This document shows, one piece after another, positions 1 to 6,548 of a DNA stretch of 45,722 bases. The position numbers and the translations under genes were made by a program. Within the stretch, counting starts at the first letter, position 1, and every line of letters begins with the position of its first letter. Source of the DNA: Prolixibacteraceae bacterium (GTDB lineage: Bacteria > Bacteroidota > Bacteroidia > Bacteroidales > Prolixibacteraceae); the NCBI GenBank assembly GCA_023228025.1, contig JALOCD010000020.1, forward strand, positions 1 to 45,722, written 5' to 3'. A model generated the notes under the pieces. That model had not been told where the DNA came from and did not search any database. It worked only from the letters and a program-made list of their open reading frames with translations.

Positions 1-2
1 AT

Positions 3-119
3 GAAGGAGCTAATATCTATGCAACCATCCGCTCGGTTATTGATACCGCTATTAAGAATAACCAGAACCCTTTCGAAATAATCCGGCTGATCGCTCAATG
101 CGAAGTAGTCACTGAATAG
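3..119 (+). pseudogene. C-terminal tail of a transposase (partial, cut by window edge)
   Basis: The frame starting at position 3 is open from the window edge to TAG at 117-119. It encodes 38 residues beginning EGANIYATIRSVIDTAIKNN and ending IAQCEVVTE. The composition and the EGA...YS/YA-type helix resemble the C-termini of IS66-type transposases, but I recognise this only by general pattern. Only the end lies in the window, so integrity cannot be judged. The adjoining DUF3883 frame opens at the same place (about 109-121), so the end of this gene probably marks the edge of an insertion that removed the 5' part of the neighbour. Confidence 0.4.
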
Positions 120-990
120 TTACAAAAATTCAAATTGGCTTATCGTTGACAACGAGAAATATAAACCCAATGATATTTCCTATTCCACATTACCCGAAAT
201 CTATAAAGAAAACGGTAGCGACATTCGACTGTTGGCTGAAATTTTAAATTTTAAACCAGATGAAATTAGAATTATTGAAGAAAAAACAGGGGGAAAGTTT
301 ATCTCTAAAGATGAATATGAAAAATATAAAAGGTGGTTATCTGAACAAAGCAACGATTTAAATGACAACGAGCAAAAACAAGAGCAAGATGATGAAGGCT
401 TTGTGCCAGATATGAAACCAGGTGAAGTAGAATTAAATTCTAAAGAATTGGAAGAAACTGATATAAGCATTGAGTTTGATTCCAATCAAGGTAATACAAA
501 TACGGGCGATAATGATGAAAATGAAGATAATAATGAAAACAACACACCGAAAAATCAAAATAAAAATGACGAAAAACCAAAACCAAGTCAAAAATTTTTA
601 AACGACATTGGAGCGTGGGGTCAAGACTATGTTTTTAGAGACCTCGTAAAGGAATTTGATGCAGATGCAGACACGGAGATAATTGACTTAAATACCAAGG
701 GGATTAAAGGAGTAGGCGCTGACTTTAAGGTAATAAGAAGAGGTGAATTAGTCAGAATTGTTGAAGTTAAATCAACAACAGAAAAATTTGGACAGACGCT
801 TTCAATTTCAGGGACACAATGGGAGGTAGCAAGGAATTACTTTAAGCTAAATGAAGGGGACAAGTATTGGATATATTGTGTATTTAATACAGGTAGGGAG
901 GATGCCGAGATTTTTAAAATAAAGAACCCAATACAAAAATGGAAAGAAGGAAAATTACTTGCTCACCCTGTTAATTTTGTTGTAAAGTGA
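109..990 (+). pseudogene. 5'-truncated DUF3883 (NOV-like, PD-(D/E)XK-type) protein
   Basis: The frame is open from codon 109 but has no ATG near its beginning. A TTG at 232 could start a 252-residue product, yet the 37 codons before it already read as plausible protein (for example YKPNDISYSTLPEIYKENG), so the true 5' end is missing. The middle is a low-complexity acidic Asn/Asp/Glu/Lys linker (roughly codons 85-160). The C-terminal part, from GAWGQDYVFRDLV to the end, matches the DUF3883/NOV C-terminal domain. It retains the nuclease-like core GADFKV...VRIVEVKST (Asp then ExK). Such domains usually sit at the end of large Hsp90-like ATPase or helicase proteins in defence islands. Here the large N-terminal part has been replaced by a transposase end. 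Low GC matches the next gene. It is probably a remnant, although an expressed C-terminal fragment is possible. Confidence 0.6.
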
Positions 991-1032
991 AAGAAAAATC
1001 AATAAGCATTATGACTGAAAAAGAAGAACGAA

Positions 1033-1166
1033 CCGCCAATAGCAAAATACCCGGCAAGCCGGGTTTCGTTGCTTCGTTGACAAGAAAGTAATAATTTGAA
1101 AAGCAATACTTCGTCGGAAGTTTATCGGGAAACTCCCGCCCTGCGTGTATTTGCGAGACGTTATGT
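1033..1166 (+). repeat. attC-like recombination site, copy A
   Basis: This gap lies between the DUF3883 remnant and the PIN-like gene. The left arm at 1042-1067 and the reverse complement of 1129-1154 both begin GCAAA..TAC and end GGG..TTTC, so the strand can fold back imperfectly over its whole length. The site ends in ACGTTATGT (1158-1166), close to the integron core consensus GTTRRRY. The stretch 1038-1142 is about 80 percent identical to 2607-2711 after the next gene. A gene flanked by two such imperfect palindromes is the layout of an integron cassette. No integrase is visible in the window. Confidence 0.5.
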
Positions 1167-1184
1167 ATAATTATAAGTGCGCAT

Positions 1185-2594
1185 ATGAAGATAGATTTTG
1201 AGTTATTTAAATTGTCAGAAGAAAAAGAAAAAAGACTGTGGAAAGAATCCGTAATAATATTCGATTCTTCTGCTTTGCTTGATATTTACTTTCTTCCAAA
1301 AAGAACAAGGGAGAAAGTATTTGATAATTTGTTTGCTAAAAAATTAAATGGACGACTTTGGATTCCTTCACATGTTAGTTTTGAGTATGACAAAAATCGA
1401 GAAAGTATAATCAAAAAGCCTATTATTGAGAATTACAAACCATTAAAGGATGAATTACTTAAGTCGATAAAAACATCTATAAAGACAGTTGAGAACAATT
1501 TAATTGACCTCAAGAATCAGACTAAGAAGGATGACAAATATCCTCACTTGCAGCAGACGGATATAGATAGTTTTTCTAGCATTTTAGAAACTTTTAAAAA
1601 AGATTCAGAATCTTTTGAGACTGCTATTTTCAAACAGATTGCAGAGATTGAAACTGAAATTAAAGAATTGGCTAATCAGGATGATGTATTAGACGCAATA
1701 GAAAAGTATTTTTCAGTTGGTAGAGATTATTCTTTTGATGAAATTCTTGCTATTACTAAGGAAGGTAAACACAGATATGAATTTTCCATTCCACCTGGTT
1801 ACGAAGACTTAAAAGACAAAAAAGGAACTCAAATATTTGGTGATTTAATTATATGGAAACAAATAATTGAGTACGCGAGCGAAATCAAAAAACCGATTTT
1901 ATTAATATGTAATGACGTAAAAGAAGATTGGTGTTATAAAGAGGATGGATATGAGAAAAGGATTAAAAGTCCAAGAGAAGAACTTATTAAAGAAATATTT
2001 GGTGTTGCTAAAGTTGAGTTTTGGATGTATAATCTACCACAATTTCTTTATAAGTCAAATGAATATATAGCTGAGACGCCTGAGGAAACAATTGACACAA
2101 ATAAGATATTGAATTTCTCACAATTCTTAAATGAACGAAATTTTAAGAAGGGAAAAGATCGAAACCGAGTTATTAATGATGACTTTACCAAATGTGAGGA
2201 GTGTGATGGTCGGGATGGTTTTGGCAATCATATTTCATCTTGGGGCAAAACCAATATTATTAATGAATACCCTGATACACATACGAATTCAAAATATCAA
2301 TCTGCATATATTGGACATTGTGAATGGTGCAATACACTTCATATAGAATGTCCAAAATGTCACTCTGTTACCGGGATACTCGATTTTGATTACGATGAAA
2401 AAGTTGAATGTGTCGGTGGATGTGGAATTACATTTTTTGTCGAATCTGATAATAGCTATGACAATTACGGAGAATATGAAATAAAGATTATAGACCATAG
2501 AATCGTTGAATGCAACGGCTGTGGTGAAGATTTTATAGATGTGAACAAAATTGGAATATGTGATGAATGTGAAGGGAAATATGTTGAAGATTAA
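1185..2594 (+). CDS. PIN-like domain (PIN_8/DUF4935-type) protein with C-terminal zinc ribbons
   Basis: 469 residues. The N-terminus has a PIN-like strand, VIIFDSSALLDIY (Asp27 and Asp33). Further conserved-looking acidic segments are GDLIIWKQII (about residues 219-228) and ILLICNDVKEDW (about 239-250), which together would form the metal-binding nuclease pocket. A long helical, charged insertion lies between them (about 75-175). The C-terminal 130 residues hold several CxxC pairs (CEEC, CEWC, CPKC, CVGGC, CNGC, CDEC), consistent with two or three zinc ribbons. PIN_8 proteins are predicted RNases often found in defence islands. The ATG at 1185 lies 19 nt after the GTTATGT core, as is usual for cassette genes. 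AT-rich composition and the flanking attC-like repeats suggest horizontal acquisition. The substrate is unknown. Confidence 0.7.
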   Translation: MKIDFELFKLSEEKEKRLWKESVIIFDSSALLDIYFLPKRTREKVFDNLFAKKLNGRLWIPSHVSFEYDKNRESIIKKPIIENYKPLKDELLKSIKTSIKTVENNLIDLKNQTKKDDKYPHLQQTDIDSFSSILETFKKDSESFETAIFKQIAEIETEIKELANQDDVLDAIEKYFSVGRDYSFDEILAITKEGKHRYEFSIPPGYEDLKDKKGTQIFGDLIIWKQIIEYASEIKKPILLICNDVKEDWCYKEDGYEKRIKSPREELIKEIFGVAKVEFWMYNLPQFLYKSNEYIAETPEETIDTNKILNFSQFLNERNFKKGKDRNRVINDDFTKCEECDGRDGFGNHISSWGKTNIINEYPDTHTNSKYQSAYIGHCEWCNTLHIECPKCHSVTGILDFDYDEKVECVGGCGITFFVESDNSYDNYGEYEIKIIDHRIVECNGCGEDFIDVNKIGICDECEGKYVED

Positions 2595-2602
2595 ATAACT
2601 AT

Positions 2603-2717
2603 GCATAATAGCAAGCTACCTGTCAAGTCGGGTTTCGGTGCTTCGTTGACAGGAAATTAGTATTTGAAAAGCAGCACTTCGTAGGAAATTCATCGGTTAA
2701 ATCCCGTCCTTCCCTCA
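2603..2717 (+). repeat. attC-like site, copy B (3' end lost)
   Basis: This is the second copy of the 1038-1142 repeat, starting just after the stop codon of the PIN-like gene. It begins GCATAAT (2603-2609), which is nearly the reverse complement of the GTTATGT core at the cassette's other end, as expected if the cassette once circularised. Its right arm stops around CCCGTCCTTCCC and no GTTRRRY core follows. The sequence continues instead into the short repeat at 2718. Confidence 0.45.
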
Positions 2718-2731
2718 TCTGGCGCGGATTT
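2718..2731 (+). repeat. 14-bp direct repeat, left copy
   Basis: TCTGGCGCGGATTT occurs here and again at 4432-4445. The two copies bracket the Fic gene and the ridA pseudogene. It may be the footprint of an insertion or a degraded half of a GC-rich palindrome. Confidence 0.4.
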
Positions 2732-2815
2732 GTATCAAAATATTTACGAAGATCTCCTATTCTCCGCATTTTTGCGGTAAATAATTCCTATATTTGCCGC
2801 AAGACAATTTAAGCA

Positions 2816-3913
2816 ATGGCAAAATACATTTATCAAAACAGTGACTGGACACATTTTACGTGGAAAGATACGGTTATCAATGCCATCTTCGGTGAAGTTC
2901 GCAACCTGCAGGGAAAAATCTCCGGTCAGATGAACGCGCTTGGCTTTTCGATGAAGGAAGAGGCCTCGCTTACCACGCTTACACTTGATGTAGTTAAATC
3001 TTCGGAAATAGAAGGCGAACTGCTTAACTACGCACAGGTTCGTTCGTCCATTGCAAGACGTTTGGGGATAGACGCGGCAGGATTGGTCCCAAGCGACAGG
3101 AACGTGGAGGGTGTTGTGGAAATGATGCTCGACGCGACCCAAAACTATCTGCAACCACTCACCGAAGAACGATTGTTTGGCTGGCATTCCGCACTTTTTC
3201 CCACCGGGTACAGCGGTATGTGCAAAATAGAAACAGGACGCTACCGCACTGGCGAAATGCAAGTGGTTTCGGGGGCAATGGGAAAGGAGAAAATTCATTA
3301 TGAAGCGCCGGCCCCACAGCATGTAAAAGCGGAAATGGACAAGTTTCTAAACTGGTTCAATGAGGATGTAAAATTAGACTCCGTATTGAAATCTGCCATT
3401 GCCCACTTTTGGTTCATCATCATTCACCCTTTTGATGATGGCAATGGCAGGATGGCAAGGGCTATTTCAGACTTATTACTTGCCCGTGCTGAAAGCAGCC
3501 CAGAGCGGTTTTACAGCATGTCGGGCCAAATCCTGGTGGAACGGAAACGGTATTATGAAGTGTTGCAAAAAGTTCAGCACAGCAGCAGCGACATTACTGA
3601 ATGGATCGACTGGTTTCTTCATTGCCTGAAAAACGCTTTGCTGGAAACAGAAACCACCTTGCGAAAAATCCTGCGAAAAGCTGATTTCTGGAAAATATAT
3701 GAAAGCACGCCAATCAATGAACGACAACGCCTGATGCTGAACAAATTACTGGATGGCTTTGAAGGCAAATTAAAATCTTCGAAGTGGGCAAAAATAGCCA
3801 AATGCTCCCCAGATACAGCATTGCGGGATATAAAGGACTTAATGGAGAAAGGAATCTTACGGCAAGATCAACAAGGCGGCCGCAGCACGAACTACGACCT
3901 TGCGGAATTTTAG
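2816..3913 (+). CDS. Fic-domain protein (DUF4172-type N-terminus), probable AMP transferase
   Basis: 365 residues. The Fic active-site loop is complete: HPFDDGNGRMAR, near residue 205, with the catalytic His and the phosphate-binding GNGR. An N-terminal helix carries SSEIEGE (about residue 62), the (S/T)xxxE(G/N) inhibitory motif whose Glu blocks ATP binding, so this is a self-inhibited class II Fic protein. The first 90 residues match the DUF4172-type domain that often precedes Fic domains in Bacteroidota. The last 70 residues (SKWAKIAKCSPDTALRDIKD) look like a winged helix-turn-helix, suggesting DNA binding or autoregulation. The ATG at 2816 follows a leader with no SD. No separate antitoxin gene is adjacent. 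It lies between two 14-bp direct repeats in the accessory region. Confidence 0.9.
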   Translation: MAKYIYQNSDWTHFTWKDTVINAIFGEVRNLQGKISGQMNALGFSMKEEASLTTLTLDVVKSSEIEGELLNYAQVRSSIARRLGIDAAGLVPSDRNVEGVVEMMLDATQNYLQPLTEERLFGWHSALFPTGYSGMCKIETGRYRTGEMQVVSGAMGKEKIHYEAPAPQHVKAEMDKFLNWFNEDVKLDSVLKSAIAHFWFIIIHPFDDGNGRMARAISDLLLARAESSPERFYSMSGQILVERKRYYEVLQKVQHSSSDITEWIDWFLHCLKNALLETETTLRKILRKADFWKIYESTPINERQRLMLNKLLDGFEGKLKSSKWAKIAKCSPDTALRDIKDLMEKGILRQDQQGGRSTNYDLAEF

Positions 3914-3993
3914 CGATAAGACCGCTCTTCTTGGGAATGTCATCACTAAAAAATACTTTTATAGAACTAATCATACACCATTAAACTATCTCT

Positions 3994-4395
3994 ATGAAAA
4001 TTCAACACATCAATCCTGACGGTCTTTCGAAAAATCCGGCATTTTCTCAAGTCATCGTTACTCAAGGGAGCGGCAGAACAATTTATATTGGCTGACAAAA
4101 CGCCGTGAATGCCAATCGGGAAATAATAGGGAAAGGCGACATTCATGCCCAAGCTGAACAGACCATGCAAAATATTCAAACAGCGCTCACCGCTTGTGAT
4201 GCGACTTTTGAGAATGTGGTAAAATTATCCATCCATATTGTTCAAGGCCAATCTATTTACGGAGCATTTCAGGCATCACAAAAATTTATGAGCGAACTTA
4301 AAAAACCACCTACAATTTCGGTCCTTATTGTTGCAGGTTTGGCCAATCCGGAATTCCTGATCGAAATTGAGGCGATCGCCTTTATTCCGGAATAA
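3994..4395 (+). pseudogene. RidA/YjgF-family protein interrupted by an in-frame TGA
   Basis: Reading from ATG 3994 gives a full-length Rid-family protein of about 133 residues (MKIQHINPDGLSKNPAFSQ... to AFIPE), except for TGA at 4093-4095. Homologues have Gly at this position (TIYIGGQNAVN), so a single GGA-to-TGA change explains the stop. A restart at GTG 4105 would lack the first strands. The usual RidA active-site Arg near the C-terminus is Gly here (VAGLANP), so even the ancestral protein was probably a Rid subfamily without imine deaminase chemistry. The simplest view is a recent pseudogene. A sequencing error is the main alternative. Confidence 0.75.
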
Positions 4396-4431
4396 ACAGC
4401 TTAGGTGAAATCGTAGAGATTTAGCTACCCT

Positions 4432-4445
4432 TCTGGCGCGGATTT
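4432..4445 (+). repeat. 14-bp direct repeat, right copy
   Basis: Identical to 2718-2731 (TCTGGCGCGGATTT). It lies shortly after the ridA pseudogene in a 398-bp gap (4396-4793) that otherwise holds the long inverted repeat and a possible promoter. Confidence 0.4.
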
Positions 4446-4517
4446 ACAATTAGGGTGTTCGGAAGAAAATATTTACTTTCTCAGGAATTGCAGAAGTTGG
4501 AATGCTAGAATTTTAAG

Positions 4518-4705
4518 ACCTTATTTTCCAGCTTTTAACCTTAATAGAAATAGATAGTTGATTGAATTGACCTTATTACCTTATTAAATGGTGCATTTTG
4601 GATAAGCCTCTGGATGCTGCAGTTAGGATAATAGAAATAAGGTAATAAGGTTTAAGTCAGCTAGTTCTTCTGTTTTCTATTAAGGTTGCCTTCAAAAATA
4701 AGGTT
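4518..4705. mobile_element. MITE-like long inverted repeat, copy 1
   Basis: About 188 bp that can fold into one long hairpin. The inner arms, 4570-4585 (ACCTTATTACCTTATT) and 4636-4651, are perfect complements. Outward, AACCTTAATAGAA (about 4537-4549) pairs with TTCTATTAAGGTT (about 4675-4687), and ACCTTATTTT pairs with AAAAATAAGGTT at the tips. The loop is about 50 nt and there is no ORF. A related element of similar size lies at 40497-40680, so this is a dispersed family. Confidence 0.6.
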
Positions 4706-4729
4706 GTTCAAATAATGACCCTGCCGGTA

Positions 4730-4763
4730 TTGCGCTATAACTGAAAAAAATCCCCTACCTTTA
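4730..4763 (+). promoter_or_regulatory. Possible Bacteroidota-type promoter for the DUF3795 gene
   Basis: TTG at 4730-4732, a 23-nt spacer, then TACCTTTA at 4756-4763, close to the -33/-7 consensus TTTG-N17-23-TAnnTTTG. The final base of the -7 box is A instead of G, so the match is imperfect. The gene starts 30 nt downstream. Confidence 0.3.
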
Positions 4764-4793
4764 AAGAGTCCAACCTATAAAAAGTATATAACC

Positions 4794-5129
4794 ATGGAAA
4801 AAGTTATCGCGTGTTGTGGTTTAAATTGTGCTACTTGCGACGCAAGAATTGCAACAATGGCGGATGACAATGAATTGCGCACCAAAACGGCGGAAACATG
4901 GAGCGTTCAATTCGATGCCGGCATTACCCCTGAAATGATCAATTGTACCGGTTGCAGGGAGGCAGGCGTGAAGTTTGCGCATTGTGCAGAATGTGAGATA
5001 CGGAAATGCGTCCATTCAAAAGGGTTTCAGACCTGTGCCGAATGTGAAAAGCTGGAGGATTGCGCCATTGTAAAAGGAATCCATCAATATGTTCCTGATG
5101 CGCTGGAAAATCTTAAATCATTGAACTGA
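4794..5129 (+). CDS. DUF3795 cysteine-rich protein
   Basis: 111 residues with ten or more cysteines in the DUF3795 pattern: CCGLNCATCDARIA at the start, CTGCR in the middle, then CAECEIRKC and CAECEKLEDC. The spacing suggests bound zinc or an iron-sulfur cluster. The family is widespread in anaerobic bacteria and has no established function. There is no signal peptide, so it is cytoplasmic. The DUF2007 gene follows 5 nt after the stop, so the two are probably co-transcribed. Confidence 0.85.
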   Translation: MEKVIACCGLNCATCDARIATMADDNELRTKTAETWSVQFDAGITPEMINCTGCREAGVKFAHCAECEIRKCVHSKGFQTCAECEKLEDCAIVKGIHQYVPDALENLKSLN

Positions 5130-5134
5130 AGGTT

Positions 5135-5383
5135 ATGAAACCGGAACCCGAAATCAACCCCATCGTCGTCTTTACCGGCACCGCCTGGCAAGCAGGGATG
5201 GTTAAAAGCATGCTGGAGGATGCGGGCATCGAGGCCTTTGTGCTCGAACATGCCCGGGCGACCTACAATCCCGGGTGGAACCTCCCGGGCGAGGGTGGGT
5301 CGGTCAGGGTGATGATCTTAGATCTTGACCTGGAAGAGGCACGACCAATCGTGGAGGAATATGTGAAAAACGTAAAATCATAA
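5135..5383 (+). CDS. DUF2007 (putative signal-transducing) small protein
   Basis: 82 residues matching the DUF2007 fold: a strand with VVFTGTAWQAGMVKSMLEDAGIEA, then a short loop, then VRVMILDLDLEEARPIVEEY. This ferredoxin-like alpha-beta domain is typical of small bacterial regulatory or PII-interacting proteins, but its partner is unknown. It starts 5 nt after the DUF3795 stop codon. It is convergent with the Crp/Fnr gene, with a large hairpin between them. Confidence 0.75.
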   Translation: MKPEPEINPIVVFTGTAWQAGMVKSMLEDAGIEAFVLEHARATYNPGWNLPGEGGSVRVMILDLDLEEARPIVEEYVKNVKS

Positions 5384-5389
5384 TCCCTA

Positions 5390-5467
5390 TGTGACTCCTT
5401 GGTGCCTTTGTGCCTTGGTGGCGAATTTTTTCCTGCCACAAAGACACCAAGACACCAAGGGGTCACA
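5390..5467. repeat. 33-bp-arm hairpin between convergent genes
   Basis: Arms 5390-5422 and 5435-5467 pair over 33 bp with a few mismatches and a 12-nt loop. The CCTTGGTG / CACCAAGG words repeat inside each arm. It lies between the ends of the DUF2007 (+) and Crp/Fnr (-) genes and could act as a bidirectional terminator. It belongs to a repeat type common in Bacteroidota intergenic DNA. A second word, CTTTGCGT, repeats at about 5525-5565. Confidence 0.5.
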
Positions 5468-5575
5468 AAGAATGCTTCGGGGAGATTGGGTAGCCAACCT
5501 TCTGATCAAATTTCTTTATGATTTCTTTGCGTTCTCCGCGTCCTACTTTGCGTCCTTTGCGTGAACCAATGTGCT

Positions 5576-6280
5576 TTACCCGAATTCACTGATCCGTTCC
5601 AGCCGGGCAACATCCAGCAACTCAATCTTCTTACACTCCATATCGATCAGCCCATCCTTCTTGAACTCGTTCATCATCCGGATAACACTTTCGGTCGACA
5701 TCCCCGTCAGGTCGCCCAGATCAGCCCGCGACAGTGGCAAGTCGAACGATTTGCTTTTGAAAATCTTGTTCGACAAACAGAGCAGGATATCGGCCAGCCG
5801 GCCATGGAGCTGCTTCTGCGTGAGCGAATAGAAACGTCCATAGATCTGGGCAGTACTCTCGTTCAGTAGGTTGATGATGTGGTAAGCGAAATTTGAATTC
5901 TGTTTCAATAATTGCCTGAAGACCTGAATATCAATCATCCGCAACTTCGAATCTGTGTAGGTTGAGATGGAATAGGGCATTTTGTTGTTCCCGTCGTAAA
6001 CGGCAGCCAATCCGAGCAGGTTGCTTTTGGTGGAGAGCATAAGGATCAGGTTGTTGTTCTTCTCCTCCAGATAGACTTTTACCAGACCCTCTTCCAAAAA
6101 ATAGATGTGCGAAGCAAAGGCACCCAGCTTGCAGACGGTCTCTCCTTTCTTGAAACCGATGCTGACAGAATTTTCATCGATCAGCGACTTCTCAGATTCT
6201 GTCAGCAAATCATACCAGCTTTTTTCGAATTCGAATGCTGAGCAGTGGCTTAAACTCTTTGTTTCAATATTTTGGTCCAT
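5576..6280 (-). CDS. Crp/Fnr-family transcriptional regulator
   Basis: 234 residues. The N-terminal half is a cNMP-binding-type beta roll (IGFKKGETVCKLGAFASHIYFLEEGLVKVYLEE...). A long dimer helix (about 125-160) follows, then a C-terminal winged helix with LSRADLGDLTGMSTESVIRM as the recognition region. It has no FNR-type N-terminal cysteine cluster, and the cyclic-nucleotide Arg-Ser motif is not evident, so the signal is unknown. It sits next to the cytochrome/Rieske genes, and its leader resembles that of the Rieske gene. The natural inference is that it controls respiration genes in response to redox, oxygen or a sulfur compound. Confidence 0.9.
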   Translation of the reverse strand: MDQNIETKSLSHCSAFEFEKSWYDLLTESEKSLIDENSVSIGFKKGETVCKLGAFASHIYFLEEGLVKVYLEEKNNNLILMLSTKSNLLGLAAVYDGNNKMPYSISTYTDSKLRMIDIQVFRQLLKQNSNFAYHIINLLNESTAQIYGRFYSLTQKQLHGRLADILLCLSNKIFKSKSFDLPLSRADLGDLTGMSTESVIRMMNEFKKDGLIDMECKKIELLDVARLERISEFG

Positions 6281-6454
6281 CGGATTCAGGAAATCTGTAA
6301 AGGCTAAAAATACTCATTTCCAACCATCTTTTCGCTTCCGGCATGCTTTGATGACAAAAAAATTACACAGAGGAAGATGCCTTCTTTTTGGATGATCTAG
6401 CATGTAGAAACATGCCAACTATTTTGAGACTTTGGTTGGAGGAAGAAGGAGGGG

Positions 6455-6485
6455 CACAGAGGGAAAAATCGCAAGCGATTTTTAA
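6455..6485. repeat. Hairpin repeat AAAAATCGC/GCGATTTTT in the crp leader
   Basis: A 31-bp sequence containing a 9-bp stem AAAAATCGC/GCGATTTTT (6464-6483). It is repeated with one change at 10545-10575. A second shared word, AAAAAAATTACACAGAG, lies about 97 bp nearer each gene start. The 268-bp gap 6281-6548 holds nothing else recognisable. Confidence 0.55.
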
Positions 6486-6548
6486 GCTTCGGGGTTGGGC
6501 GGGGCTAAATTGAACAGTGAAATAGCAACGAAAAACATACTGGAAGCC

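Noticed and set aside
3994..4395. Selenocysteine or TGA-as-glycine recoding in the ridA gene
   Set aside because: TGA ends several clearly complete genes in this window (for example the DUF3883 fragment, nrfD and Fic-region neighbours), no SECIS-like structure is evident, and a single base change explains it.
5561..5869. 102-residue plus-strand frame opposite the Crp/Fnr gene
   Set aside because: It is antisense to a well-supported coding region and has no domain similarity I can see.
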